Below are positions 46,229 through 58,985 of a DNA stretch of 64,000 bases, piece after piece (within the stretch, counting starts at the first letter, position 1; each line of letters opens with the position of its first letter). This stretch comes from Thelephora terrestris (lineage: Eukaryota > Basidiomycota > Agaricomycetes > Thelephorales > Thelephoraceae), in assembly GCA_015956445.1 (NCBI GenBank), contig WIUZ02000018.1:1-64000 (forward strand), written 5' to 3'. The position numbers and the translations under genes were made by a program. Below the pieces are notes generated by a model that saw only the letters and a list, made by a program, of their open reading frames with translations, was not told the DNA's origin and ran no database searches.

Positions 46229-46289
46229 TTCAGCTATCTTTTCCCCATGGGTCATGGACCATACATCGTGACAATTCTCCATGGGTCAT

Positions 46290-47660
46290 GGGCCATGCAA
46301 CGTTGTACAACACATTGTACAACCCATGACCCATGGAGAAAAGATACCATTGTACAACCCATGACCCATGGGTAATGGAATAGTATCCGTTGCCCATGCC
46401 CCATGGGTTGTACAATGGTATCTGTTGCCCATGCCCCATGAGTTGTACACTATCCCTTCCCCATGCCTCATGGGTTGTACAATGCTATCCTTTCCCCATG
46501 GGGCATGGGTTGTACAACGCTATCCAATTCCCATGCCCCATGGGTTGTACAACACTATCCGTTCCCCATGGGTCATGGGTTGTACAACGCTATCCTTTCT
46601 CCATGGGGCATGGGTTGTACAACAATATCCGTTTCCCATGGGTCATGGGTTGTACAACGCTATCTGATTCCCATGCCCCATGGGTTGTACAACACTATCC
46701 ATTCCCCATGGGGCATGGGTTGTACAACACTATCTGTTCCCCATGGGGCATGGGTTGTACAACACTATCCTTTCCCCATGGGGCATGGGTTGTACAACAC
46801 TACCCATTCTCCATGCCCCATGGGTTGTACAACACTATCTGATTCCCATGCCCCATGGGTTGTACAACACTATCCATTTCCCATGGGTCATGGGTTGTAC
46901 AACACTATCTATTACCCATGCCCCATGGGTTGTACAATGCTATCCGATTCCCATGCCCCATGGGCTGTACAATGCTATCTGTTCCCCATGGGTCATGGGT
47001 TGTACAACGCTATCCATTCTCCATGGGGCATGGGTTGTACAACGCTATCCATTCTCCATGGGGCATGGGTTGTACAACACTATCCAATTCCCATGGGTCA
47101 TGGGTTGTACAACACTATCCGTTCCCCATGGGTCATGGGTTGTACAACGCTATCCTTTCTCCATGGGGCATGGGTTGTACAACACTATCCATTTCCCATG
47201 CCCCATGGGTTGTACAACACTACCAATTCCCATGCCCCATGGGTTGTACAACGCTATCCAATTCCCATGCCCCATGGGTTGTACAACGCTATCTGTTTCC
47301 CATGGGTCATGGGTTGTACAACGCTATCCATTCTCCATGCCCCATGGGTTGTACAACACTATCTGATTCCCATGCCCCATGGGTTGTACAACACTATCCG
47401 TTCCCCATGGGGCATGGGTTGTACAACACTATCCTTTCCCCATGGGGCATGGGTTGTACAACACTATCCTTTCCCCATGGGGCATGGGTTGTACAACACT
47501 ATCCTTTCCCCATGGGGCATGGGTTGTACTACACTACCCATTCTCCATGCCCCATCGGTTGTACAACACTTTCCATTCTCCATGGTGCATGGGTTGTACA
47601 ACACTATCTATTTTCCATGCCCCATGGGTTGTACAACAGCATCTTGTGCCCATGGGGCAT
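46290..47660. repeat. 34-bp self-complementary satellite, left arm
   Basis: About 40 copies of a 34-bp unit built from two small palindromes, CCCATGGGGCATGGG and TTGTACAA, joined by CACTATCC. Since 34 is not a multiple of three and the unit lacks stops, all three frames stay open and translate into the same repeated peptide (MGHGLYNTI, WGMGCTTLS, GAWVVQHYP). These frames are therefore not evidence of a gene. Confidence 0.9.
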
Positions 47661-47937
47661 CAGTTGCAGAACGGTCTCCTTTCTCCATGTCCCATGGATT
47701 ATATCACTATTCCAGGAAAGGAGATACTTTATAAATCAACCATTAGCTGTGTGAATTTGAAAAAATTAGACTCTGTTTGTATGCATGATAGACCATATAT
47801 CAGTTTGTGGCTCTAACCTAATGGAAACTAAACTTAACCTGATAATAGCCACAACCCAATCCTCAATCTAACCTGAGCCAATGTAAACTTGACCCATGAA
47901 CCTAAGCCTAACCTAATCCTAAACCTGGTCCAATCCC

Positions 47938-48055
47938 AAATCTAAGCCTAACCTGACCTGACCTAACCTAACCTAACCTAACCTAACCTAACCTAACCTA
48001 ACCTAACCTAACCTAACCTAACCTAACCTAACCTAACCTAACCTAACCTAGCCTA
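47938..48055. repeat. Pure AACCT pentamer array
   Basis: More than 20 consecutive CCTAA units on this strand; the inverted counterpart (TTAGG units) is at about 48,560-48,640. A 5-bp period, so not the 6-bp telomeric repeat of basidiomycetes. Confidence 0.9.
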
Positions 48056-49534
48056 TACCTAAACTAACCTATACCTATACTAACCTATACCTAACCTAAC
48101 CTGGTATGGGCAAACCTAACCTACCTATCATGACCTGTTTCAGCCTAATGTCATGTATGCCAGCCAAGACTAACTTCACCCAGTTGCAAACATATGACTT
48201 GGGTCACAGGACCATAAAGCAAACTGCAGTCCCCTCACTCTGTGCCCAACCATCCCATAAGCCCACAGACGCACATATATATCATCAGCAACCCAGCATC
48301 ATGCTTATCACCCATGTTCAACCACAAACCACACTCACCCTTTGTTCTGTGCCATCTCACAGACAAACCACAACTCAAGTTCATCCACCTCCTTGGGCCC
48401 ACAAGTAAGTGGCCTACAAACATATGGTTTATAGACTTATAACATATTCCGCACAAGGATTGATATGGGTGGGTGAACTAGAGTTATGGTTAGGCTTTGA
48501 GATAGCACAGAACAAAGGGTGAGAGTGGTTTTAGGTTAGGTTAGGTGTAGGTTCAGGTCAGATAAGGTTAGGTTAGGTTAGGTTAGGTTAGGTTAGGTTA
48601 GGTTAGGTTAGGTTAGGTTAGGTTAGGTTAGGTTAGGTCAGGTCAGGTTAGGCTTAGATTTGGGATTGGACCAGGTTTAGGATTAGGTTAGGCTTAGGTT
48701 CATGGGTCAAGTTTACATTGGCTCAGGTTAGATTGAGGATTGGGTTGTGGCTATTATCAGGTTAAGTTTAGTTTCCATTAGGTTAGAGCCACAAACTGAT
48801 ATATGGTCTATCATGCATACAAACAGAGTCTAATTTTTTCAAATTCACACAGCTAATGGTTGATTTATAAAGTATCTCCTTTCCTGGAATAGTGATATAA
48901 TCCATGGGACATGGAGAAAGGAGACCGTTCTGCAACTGATGCCCCATGGGCACAAGATGCTGTTGTACAACCCATGGTGCATGGGAATTGGATAGTGATG
49001 TACAACCCATGGGGCATGGGAATTGGATAGCATTGTACAACCCATGGGGCATGGGAATCAGATAGTGTTGTACAACCCATGGGGCATGGAGAATGGGTAG
49101 TGTTGTACAACCCATGGGGCATGGAGAATGGGTAGTGTTGTACAACCCATGCCCCATGGAGAATGGATAGTGTTGTACAACCCATGCCCCATGGAGAATG
49201 GATAGCGTTGTACAACCCATGACCCATGGGGAATGGATAGTGTTGTACAACCCATGGGGCATGGGAATCAGATAGCGTTGTACAACCCATGCCCCATGGG
49301 GAAAGGATAGCATTGTACAACCCATGAGGCATGGGGAAGGGATAGTGTTGTACAACCCATGGGGCATGGGCAACAGATACCATTGTACAACCCATGGAGC
49401 ATGGGCAACGGATACTATTCCATTACCCATGGGTCATGGGTTGTACAATGCGTTGTACAACGTTGCATGGCCCATGACCCATGGAGAATTGTCACAATGT
49501 ATGGTCCATGACCCATGGAGAAAAGATAGCTGAA

Positions 49535-52500
49535 CCCTGTGAAAGAGGAGGGTGTCGACAGAAGAACCGGGAGCACAAGACCTGGAAGGCATGATGAGAT
49601 GGTGTTCGAGTCAGGGGAGAAAAGGGGGTGAATTACCACAGGGCCAGCATCCATCGACAGTGAGCAGGCGAGGGAACAATAGAAATTCACCCAGCAAGGG
49701 TGCGGAAAGATGGACCAGAAGGTATCTGTCGACCACTTGGAGGTGCTGGGAGAGCGGGGGAAAAGGTAGGAGTGTGTTGCCGTGCCAGGGAGAGGATGGA
49801 AGTAAGAGGGGAAGAGGGGAATCTTCCGTCGATTAATCAAAGCGTGGGGCAAATGAGGCGATAAGGTTTACCGAAACGGGGCGGCTCGTGGACGTGCAGT
49901 GGAGAAGAGAGTGGTGTGCTCAACAGAAGAGGCGATAAGTGGGTAAACGGACAAGGAAGGAGGGACGAGTGGATCGGGAGAAGCTGGCATCCATCGACAG
50001 CAACGGGAGATCCGGGTGACGTGATAAGTTGACGACGGGTGTGGAAGATGCTGACGGAATACTCAGCAGGAGAGGCGAAAGGTGAGTACACGGACAAGGA
50101 GGGAAGGACGAGCGGGATACTCAGCAGGAGGGGCGACAAGTAAACGGACAGGGAGGGAGGGGCGAGCGGATCGGGAGAAGTTGGCGTTCGTCAACCAATC
50201 AGAAGCAAGGAATCTGGGTGAGGCGATAAGCCAACAACGGGTGTGGAAGATGCCGCAGGGATACTCACCAGGAGAGGTGATAAGTAGACGGACAGGAAGG
50301 AAGGTACAAGTGGATCGGGAGCAGTTGGTGTCCATCAACAGCGGCGGGAGATCTATGTGACGCGATAAGTCGACGACGTGTGTGGAAGATGCCGACGGAA
50401 TACTTAGCAGGAGAGGCGAAAACCAAATAAACGGACAAAGAGGGAGGGACGAGTGGAATACTCAGCAGGAGGGGCGAGAAGTAAACGGACAGGGAGGGAG
50501 GGACGAACGGATCAGGAGAAGTTGGCGTCCGTCGACCAATCAGAAGCAGGAAATCTGGGTGAGGCGATAAGTCAACGAGGGTTGTGGAAGATGCCAGCGG
50601 GGTACTCAGCAGGAGAGGTGATAAGTGAGTAAACGGACACGGAGGGAGGGACGAGCGGAATACTCAGCAGGAGAGGCGACAAGCAAACAGGCAGGGAGGG
50701 AGGTATGAGTGGATTGGGAGAAGTTGGCGTCCATCAACAGCAGCGGGAGATCTGGGTGACGCGATAAGTCGATGACAGGTGTGGAAGATGCCAACGGAAT
50801 ACTCAGCAGGAGAGGCGATAAGTGAGTAAACGGACACGGAGGGAGGGACAAGCGGAATACTCAGCAGGAGAGGCAACAAGCAAATGGGCAGGGAGGGAGG
50901 TACGAGCGGATCGGGAGAAGTTGGCGTCCGTCGACCAATCAGAAGCAGAAAATTTGGGTGAGGCGATAAGCCAACGACGGGTGTGGAAGATGCCGTAGGG
51001 ATACTCACCAGGAGAGGTGATAAGTAAACGGACAGGAGGGGAGGTACGAGCGGATCAGGAGAAGTTGGCGTCCGTCGACCAATCAGAAGCAGGAAATCTG
51101 GGTGAGGCGATAAGTCAACGAGGGTTGTGGAAGATGCCAGCGGGGTACTCAGCAGGAGAGGTGATAAGTGAGTAAACGGACACGGAGGGAGGGACGAGCG
51201 GAATACTCAGCAGGAGAGGCGACAAGCAAACAGGCAGGGAGGGAGGTATGAGTGGATTGGGAGAAGTTGGCGTCCATCAACAGCAGCGGGAGATCTGGGT
51301 GACGCGATAAGTCGATGACAGGTGTGGAAGATGCCAACGGAATACTCAGCAGGAGAGGCGATAAGTGAGTAAACGGACACGGAGGGAGGGACAAGCGGAA
51401 TACTCAGCAGGAGAGGCAACAAGCAAATGGGCAGGGAGGGAGGTACGAGCGGATCGGGAGAAGTTGGCGTCCGTCGACCAATCAGAAGCAGAAAATTTGG
51501 GTGAGGCGATAAGCCAACGACGGGTGTGGAAGATGCCGTAGGGATACTCACCAGGAGAGGTGATAAGTAAACGGACAGGAGGGGAGGTACGAGCGGATCA
51601 GGAGAAGTTGGCGTCCGTCGACCAATCAGAAGCAGGAAATCTGGGTGAGGCGATAAGTCAACGAGGGTTGTGGAAGATGCCAGCGGGGTACTCAGCAGGA
51701 GAGGTGATAAGTGAGTAAACGGACACGGAGGGAGGGACGAGCGGAATACTCAGCAGGAGAGGCGACAAGCAAACAGGCAGGGAGGGAGGTATGAGTGGAT
51801 TGGGAGAAGTTGGCGTCCATCAACAGCAGCGGGAGATCTGGGTGACGCGATAAGTCGATGACAGGTGTGGAAGATGCCAACGGAATACTCAGCAGGAGAG
51901 GCGATAAGTGAGTAAACGGACACGGAGGGAGGGACAAGCGGAATACTCAGCAGGAGAGGCAACAAGCAAATGGGCAGGGAGGGAGGTACGAGCGGATCGG
52001 GAGAAGTTGGCGTCCGTCGACCAATCAGAAGCAGAAAATTTGGGTGAGGCGATAAGCCAACGACGGGTGTGGAAGATGCCGTAGGGATACTCACCAGGAG
52101 AGGTGATAAGTAAACGGACAGGAGGGGAGGTACGAGCGGATCAGGAGAAGTTGGCGTCCATCGACCAATCAAAAGGGGAGGATCTGGGGGTCGCGATAAG
52201 TGAACAACGGGTGTGGAAGATGCCGCAGGGATAAACGACTGCAGGAGGTGGGTTGCCGATCTTGAAGAGAGAGCCGTCCAGAAACAGGTACATTGATTGA
52301 CCGGTAGACACGATAAGTGAGAAAACGGATAGAATGAGAAGTGCGTTACCAACTGGGGTGGAACAAAAGGGCTATTTGCGAGGTACCTACCAGCCAGTGA
52401 TCAGCACGACCACCTGGGAAACACGAGAAGCGTAGCCCCTTGGGAGCCGCTGCCTCTCGCGTCCCACCAAAGCTCGAAGAAGGGAGAAGTGGACCGTAAA

Positions 52501-53911
52501 CGCGAGGATGCTCATCAGCTGATCAAACACGAGTGATGGGGGACACATGATAGGATAGAAGGTGCACGGTATTCACGGGGAAGGCGATAATGACCAGACG
52601 CAGATGGTGGGAGGCAGATTACCGAGCAGGGAGGGAGGGATGAGCGGATCGGGAGAAGTTGGCGTCCCCTGGCCAATCAGGAGCAGGAGATCTGGGTCAG
52701 GCGATAAGTCAACGACGGGTGTGGAAGAATCCGGCGGGATACTCAGCAGCGGGGCGATAAGTGAATGAATGGACAAGGCAGGAGGGACGAGCGGATCGGG
52801 AGAAGTTGGCGTCCGTTGACCAATCAAAAGGGGAGGATCTGGGTGACACAATAAATAGGAAAACGGATGAGAGGAAACTAGATTACCGTTCGGGACAGAA
52901 GCGTGGATCCCGAGATATCCGCTAACGAATCCAAGGCGTGGCAGGAGGATGATGCAACGGGATAGAACGGTACCGGGTGCTAAGTGGGGAACGCAACAGA
53001 CGAGAAAGCTAGCGAAGGAGAAGGAGAATTACCGAGCTGGAAAATGACCCACTCGAGGAGGGACGTGATGAGCGAGGTGGCAGATGAGTGAGAGCGTTGA
53101 TTACCAATCCGGGAGGGGTTAAAAGCGGAATGGGAAGATGAGAGCGTCCGCCGAGCGATCCACACGCAGAGTAGGAAATCCAAAAGACTCCTGGATGGGA
53201 GTCCCGTTCGAAAGAGTCATGGCAAAAGGTTAGATTTGGGTGCTGGAAATGAGATTACCTATTCCTTGGACGCATCCCTCAATCGGGAACGGAATCAGGT
53301 GTCCTGGGAGGCACATTAGACCACTTTTGGTGGGCGGGAGAGTCGAACGCTGACACTGCGTGGATCGCGGGGAGGGAAGGACGAGACGGCGAAACGGGCA
53401 GGGTGATTACAGTGCATCGGGTGCCAATCAACGAAATCGGGAGCGCGTGAGCCGATGAGCGTGAGGGATCCTCCTTCTCGCGGCCGCAGCATGTCGGTGA
53501 ACCTGAGGATTAGTCCCAGGGAGGGAGGAGGAGCATTTCCTGGCTGGAATCAACCTGGAGGCGCACATCAGATGCCGGCTCTTGGGGCGTGTCTGATCGT
53601 GGCCGTTCATTGCGCCATCACTTGCGAAGTCCTCGTTTCGCACGGCTGCGACGCGTCGTTTATTAGGAAGGGGAACAGGGAGTCCTATCTAAGTATCAAA
53701 TCTGTACATATGTAGGCTAGACGTTGCCATCTACGGCGAGGGAGAGGCCCTATCGGCCTGCAGGAAAGCACAGGAGGGGGTACCGGCAGGGTCGAGAGGC
53801 CCTACCCAATTTGGTAATTTGATTTTCGACCGGCTATCGATGTGCGTTGTCAAAAGAGTGCTGGAAGAAACTTATCGCCTCAAACGACACAACGCGGGAA
53901 GGCAGTTATCA
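49535..53911 (-). mobile_element. Repeat unit R, inverted counterpart of unit L
   Basis: Read leftward it starts TGATAACTGCC at 53,911 and follows unit L closely: the unique part (52,850-53,911) matches 17,248-18,310, and the purine-rich minisatellite matches the array of unit L. The inner end is hard to fix because fold-back 3 is inserted at 49,534 and similar repeats continue beyond it. No gene is visible. Open frames are due to base bias. Confidence 0.6.
50508..52150 (-). repeat. Three apparently identical 543-bp tandem repeats
   Basis: Landmarks recur at an exact spacing of 543 bp (for example at 50,606, 51,149 and 51,692) with no differences in the long stretches I compared, unlike the diverged shorter repeats around them. 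Either a very recent amplification or an assembly effect. Confidence 0.9.
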
Positions 53912-53944
53912 CTCATTTTTCAAACAACGTGGACAACCATTAGT

Positions 53945-54587
53945 GCCTCGGCTTACCCTTATCCTCGTCCAGTTGAGTCGGATGGTGACAAGTCTGGTCA
54001 AGGAGAGGGACGGGGATTCCGATATCGGGTCAACCGTCCTTACCGACAGGTCGAGTCGGAGATCCAGCGTAGGCACCTCACTCGACTCGCGGTACAGGAT
54101 CCCACCCAGGCCTCCAATGAGGGAGATGGAGGGTCTCTCTGCGACTACATCAACAGTGTTGCCGAGCAGTCACCCAGTGATGGAGATGTGGGACCAGGTG
54201 TTCCGCAGTTCAGTGACATCTGGGAGGCTGATCGGTCCGCTCGAAGGCATCTCTTCCTATCGGCTTGAACTAGTGGTTCAGTTGAGCGCGGAGGATGGAG
54301 ACGCTATGTTCGGAGAGATCCTTGCTGTAAGAGGAGGTTGGTTGAACCGAGATGGCCAGCTCGAGCATTGGGTGCCCGTAGAAGACACGATTGACTTTTG
54401 AATGGACATTGATAGCACTTTGTATAGCCATGTAGTTCCGTGTCACCGTGAATGTATGCGCGTTGTGTGTGTTTGAATGATTGGAATGAAGGAGAAGGAG
54501 TGTGAAGCATTCAAACAATAAGAAAAGGTAAGAAGAGTTCGAAGAAAGAGCGTGTTATAAAAAGTTTAAAATACCATGTTCCTGACA
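53945..54587 (+). mobile_element. LTR-like element copy E6, 3' fragment (fossil)
   Basis: Carries the end of the last coding block of the E1-type gene (landmarks VESDGDKSGQ and SDIWEADRSARRHLFLS) and the family's 3' end, ATACCATGTTCCTGACA at 54,587. Only about a fifth of an element remains. It adjoins unit R at 53,911-53,945. Confidence 0.75.
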
Positions 54588-55912
54588 GTGATTCGGGCAG
54601 CTGAGCCGCTGTTACCGGCTGCCACCGGGTAAGGAAGTGTGGTGCGTGTAACTTACTTCTGCTGAATAAAAGTAAGCATGGACGTCATCTCCTGGTACCT
54701 TCCGGCAACTCGCCTTCAACATCAACAGCGGGAGTGTCGTAAAAATCAGCAGAGGCCAAAACGCCGCCTAAACCCCACCATGCTTCATGAATTTTCTCTT
54801 CACGGGCAGGAGTCGGTTGCGCTTTCCAGGAAAAAAACAGTAGTGGGAACCCAGGATGGAACGGTATAAATCCTGAGCGAGGGTGTCGGAAGGGGTGACG
54901 GAAGAAACGATTATCGGCGTGGGAAACAATAGATATTCTAGGTGAACTGGGTTACGTAAGACTGGAGTTGGATCGGAGTTCTCCGAAGCCTTGCATTTCT
55001 CCGCCGTCCTACGTCGTGAACGGGAGCCTCTGCTTGTTATGCTGGGACGGGCCGCAGGTGGGAACTTCAAAGGAACTCAAGACGGTATCGATGAACGTCT
55101 TTCGCCGCATCTCGTGTCCCCCTGGTTCTCTCAGTGATGGGCGGAGTGATCTCGGAGACAGCCGTGGAAAAATTCGATGCCAAAAATCTTTACAACAAGT
55201 GCCTATAAGTACACCTCGACTGGGAACCATATTTTGGTCTCGTTTGCGCCGGAAGAAAGGGAAGGGCTGCCCGCGCATCGGCGCTGACTCCGTTCACGCA
55301 ATTGGAGGAGCAACTGCGGGCTCAAGCCCCTTGTTCCATAACAGGTCGCTCCTACCAGGGTCGCTTCCTCGAACTCCATCATTTATCGATATCGATTGTA
55401 CTAGACTGCATGTCTCGCGGAAACAGACCGGCCGCAAGTAACATCTACAAATACCAGCGCAACAAGCAAAGGAACCTTCCCAAGCCCGCTGATGGAAATT
55501 GATGGTGACGGGATAGAGTTGGTACCGGTAGGCGGTCATGAGCTGCTGGCGGAAACATTGACGAGCTCTGTGACGACCGTGTATCTGCACTCCGAACTTC
55601 CTCGTCCAAGGTGCCATCGTTCGTCGAAGAACGAAGACTCGCATTGCCGTTAGCCTCGAGGTCTTCAGCGTGTCGCTTGATGTTCTTGGATGATTCATGC
55701 ACCAGAGTCCTCCCGGTCATTGTACCGGGTGAAGACATGCTCCTAGCGAGGATCTGTCCGTGTGTTTTCAGCCGCAGGGTGTCCTTCATCCACTTCCTAT
55801 ACCTGCATCGACTGCGCCTCCGGCCTTGCAGACCTTCAGAGTTCTCTCAAATCGGTGTTAGAAGGATGCAAAGGAAACTGGAAACAGGCAGCGAGTCGCT
55901 GCTGAGGACTGG
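54588..55912. other. Region without a recognised gene
   Basis: Several frames are open for 100-150 codons on both strands but none has convincing protein character or splice structure. It may hold part of the gene whose exon is at 55,913-56,347. Confidence 0.4.
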
Positions 55913-56347
55913 GTGATCCAGGGAACGTACATGTATCCGGATCGTTATCCGTCGGTTTGCGTCAAGTGGGAAGCCTTCCATTCCCTTGAGTTCATTGCTC
56001 ATGGCATCGAGCAGGCGTACTCCGGGACGGACCCGCATGGAGAACGGTTTGGATGCCTTCTGGATCCAGTCTCTGGGGTTCTTCGTGTTTACGCACCGAT
56101 CGTGCTAAGGGCGAATGTACCACTGGAGGGGGTGAGGGTGATGAGGGAAATGATCAGGCAATATCGTGGCAAGGACGACGCTGGCTTCCAGCAGATGGCT
56201 CTAGAAACTGTAACCGTTCGTCACTTCTTGCATAAAGGGAGCGACTACGTACGGATCTTGGTGTACCTGTATCCCGGAGAAGTTTTGAAACGAGGCCCTC
56301 CTGCCGTTCTGGTCACTCCCAAAACTGCAAGCGAGACCCATAAGTAG
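55913..56347 (+). CDS. Unidentified protein, probable exon
   Basis: A 144-codon frame with good protein character: TYMYPDRYPSVCVKWEAFHS, EFIAHGIEQAYSG, RFGCLLDPVSGVLRVYAPIV, VRVMREMIRQYRGKDDAGFQ and VRHFLHKGSDYVRILVYLYP. It looks like an alpha/beta domain, with no motif I recognise. The first ATG may not be the true start; earlier exons may lie to the left. The end at TAG (56,347) is plausible. Confidence 0.45.
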   Translation: MIQGTYMYPDRYPSVCVKWEAFHSLEFIAHGIEQAYSGTDPHGERFGCLLDPVSGVLRVYAPIVLRANVPLEGVRVMREMIRQYRGKDDAGFQQMALETVTVRHFLHKGSDYVRILVYLYPGEVLKRGPPAVLVTPKTASETHK

Positions 56348-56579
56348 AACGCGTCATACAGGTAGAATGGTCCCGATCTGTCTCCTTGTCACCCGCACTC
56401 TCCACCTCTGCCTCGCTCGTTGTCTCGAAGGTCGACGGTCGAATTACCGACGGAACAAGGCCAAGTCCACGTCGGTGACGAGTCAAAGATGTGGGTGTGC
56501 TCCTTGCAGGTGAGCACGAATATATCGACAATTTAGTCATTGGAAGTGCTGAGCCAACAAGCTTGACAATCCTGATTCA

Positions 56580-57250
56580 TTCACTCTCCCGTGTTCTCTT
56601 CTCTCCCGAACGCCTTTCCGACCACGTCAGACGGCTTCCACTCATTCTGCTTCGACGCAAGTCGTTCTTTTCCCTGGAGAAGTTATCAGGGAAGGTTCAC
56701 ACCTCCCCGGTAACGAGTTCGCTTTCAACCCTCCATCTCCGCTAGCCACCACAACGGCCACGACGACCTCAAAGCCCCCTCTTTTGAGTTCGAGTCCATC
56801 GCGCTCCTCGGTGCAGGAAGTCGCGCTACCGCGTTCCAAAGTCAGTCAGATCCTGTCCGGTTACCTGCCCGTCTTAAAATTCTTTCGTCGATCGGGGCCG
56901 TCATTCTTCACGAGTTCCTTCCCGGTTATGCGCGGCCGCGAATATGCCCCCCAGTCTCTATTAAAGGCCTGCCCTCATGCGGACACTTTGAGCGCGTAGA
57001 TGGTTGATGTATGCGGCATTCGTTTCCAACAGCGGGCTTTCTCATCTGATTGCTATACCTAGACAACAACGCGGAACTCTGCCCACCCGCCTGAACATCG
57101 TTATCCTTTATCGCACATCCGAAATACAACCTTACCCCCCTTCGCTCCTGCAATACATTTCCGACCAGGTCCGCTGATATCTTTGGGAACAATCGTGTCA
57201 TAACCATGCACCAGAACCGGTTAAGATTTCCAGCATGAATTGTAACCATC
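56580..57250 (+). other. Segment duplicated at 62,730-63,170, with a protein-kinase-like glycine loop remnant
   Basis: A stretch containing FEFESIALLGAGSRATAF in one plus-strand frame (near 56,790) resembles the start of a protein kinase domain (GxGSxAxV loop). The same arrangement recurs near 62,810 as FEFEVVKSIGPGSHAAVCRV. The flanking DNA is also similar (CTTTCGTCGATCGG, then a CATGCACCAGAACC- or CGTGCACCAGGACT-type word). No further kinase motifs are visible in either, so these look like decayed fragments. Confidence 0.4.
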
Positions 57251-58985
57251 ACTACTCCTTCAGCTCGAACTCCTTCTTTCCAAAACTAGCCACTCGACCC
57301 AGATATCTCCGCTGAAAAGGTCTGCAGCAACTGCACCCTCCCTCTGGTACCGACGACACCGCTGACAAAGATACACGTCCACGCCAATAAATGCTTACCC
57401 AGTCCGTTATTGTGTTTTGCCAACATCCCAGCAGCGAACCGATCGTTTGTCGGCCGACTTTGGTGTCAAGCAGAAGCCGAAATCAAGTTTTTTAGTTCAT
57501 GTGCTACGAAGGCTTCTCTAGGACAAATCACCAAGTTGCCGCTGTAGCTCGTGGCGTAGATTCTGCCCTCCCTCTTTGACGACATACGCACTCTCCTGGC
57601 ATGTTCCCCAGCCTTACCGGTCGTGGTAGTTGGCTACCGTCCATAGTCTTCACTATTCCCTGGCAACAGACGAATATTCCTTGGACCCGACGGGCAGAAA
57701 GCGCTGGTGGCCCGGACCGCTCGAACACTGTACGAGCTCAAGCAACACCCATACGCCAGACGACTCCGAATCCGCACATGAAGTCGTAAAGTCTGGTTCA
57801 CTCCCGAACGACAGAACGCAACCTGTCTTACATTTCCGCGCTCGAGAAGTTACAGAGGAAGTTGGAGTAGACGATCCCGACGAGTCCAACTTCATGCCGT
57901 GTCTTGAGTCAACGATGGCTCGAACACCTCTCGCCGACCCTGGGCCTTCTGTTCCTTGCCCTCGATCAGTCGATCGGCTCTTCTGGACAGATCGTATATT
58001 TCATTGGGCTCTTTCCAAACTTTTAACATCTATTATCCTGTCGGCAGGGATGAAGAAGAGGACAAAGTCAAGACACCGCTCTTCCCACCCACGGTGAGGG
58101 CGGTTGGCGCTCACATCATTCATGAAATTATCGCGCGTTTCGGAGGACTTCGGTTTCATGACATGGATCTCTTCGGGGTGAAGTGTTTTTGGAAAGGTGC
58201 GCAGAGACTCTGAGGCTGTACCCAATTGATGCGGTGAGCTCTTTTTTTTTTCTGAAGGAGAGGAGGTGGACCCACCGAAGCGATCCGTAGGGAAAGACAT
58301 GTTTGGATTGTCACAGTACACGACCCTTCAGACGTTCGAGGCCCGGCGGCACCTGAATTTCTGAAAACTTTGCCCTCCTCCATTGCATCTCCCGGAGTGC
58401 TCGACGCCGTAATCACGCATTGAGACTGCGGCCTTTACGGTGGGCAGATCAGACCCCATTTGTTTTCCCGCGGAATTGTGGGCATTTCAAGATACGGGGT
58501 GCAGAAGATTCGGAGGGCGTTCTGCTTGGGTGTTTATGGTTCCATCAATATCCCCGAGTGTACTGTATTCTGTAGAGCACGGAGAGCACAAGTTAGAGAA
58601 TACCATACCCGGATTCCAGTTGAGCTTCCAGTTTTCACTCACGGCTTAGGCACAATCAGACAGAACAAGAATTACGATTACATCCTTTCACCACTATTCC
58701 CACCCCCTCACTAAACCTACAACGATCGTGATCCGTAACAAATTAAACTACTTTATTGCCGCCGCCGCAAAAAAAAAAAAAAAAAAAAAAGAAAAAAGGC
58801 CTGTAGTGACAGTATGCTAAGTGGGGGGTGGGGCCGCACACTGTTGTCCTTCCTTTTCTCTTCTTTTTTGAGTCTTAATCTTTGCGTTGGCTTGTGGAAC
58901 TAGGCATTGGGTGTGGAACTGGATCCAGCTGCGGAACTGGATCCAGCTGTGGAACCAACTTTGACCGGGGGATCACATTTTGGCC
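57251..58985. other. Region without a recognised gene; poly-A tract
   Basis: A frame of 155 codons at 57,630-58,097 (plus) and one of 84 codons ending at 58,714 may be exons, but I recognise no domain. A run of over 20 A at about 58,770-58,793 follows the latter and could be a retroposed tail or a simple repeat. Confidence 0.35.

Larger units (their letters stand above)
46229..49534. mobile_element. Fold-back element 3 with a 34-bp satellite, 3,306 bp
   Basis: Palindromic about 47,881.5 at its ends (TTCAGCTATCTTTT ... AAAAGATAGCTGAA), with a 3-bp CCC on each side (46,226-46,228 and 49,535-49,537). Each arm has, from outside in, a 34-bp satellite, a unique ~130-bp block, a pure AACCT pentamer array and a unique inner part. 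The arms are unequal: the satellite covers about 46,290-47,660 on the left and only about 48,960-49,440 on the right, because of different repeat numbers. No transposase is visible. It is structurally like fold-back 1 (both contain AACCT arrays). Confidence 0.85.

Noticed and set aside
46290-47660. CRISPR array
   Set aside because: Units are directly adjacent with no spacers, and the genome is eukaryotic.
46463-47734. Large repetitive protein of over 400 residues
   Set aside because: A 34-bp satellite without stops; all three frames give the same peptide repeats. No splice or start context.
47938-48055. Telomere or internal telomeric repeat
   Set aside because: The period is 5 bp (AACCT), not the TTAGGG hexamer, and the array is mirrored inside a fold-back element far from either window end.
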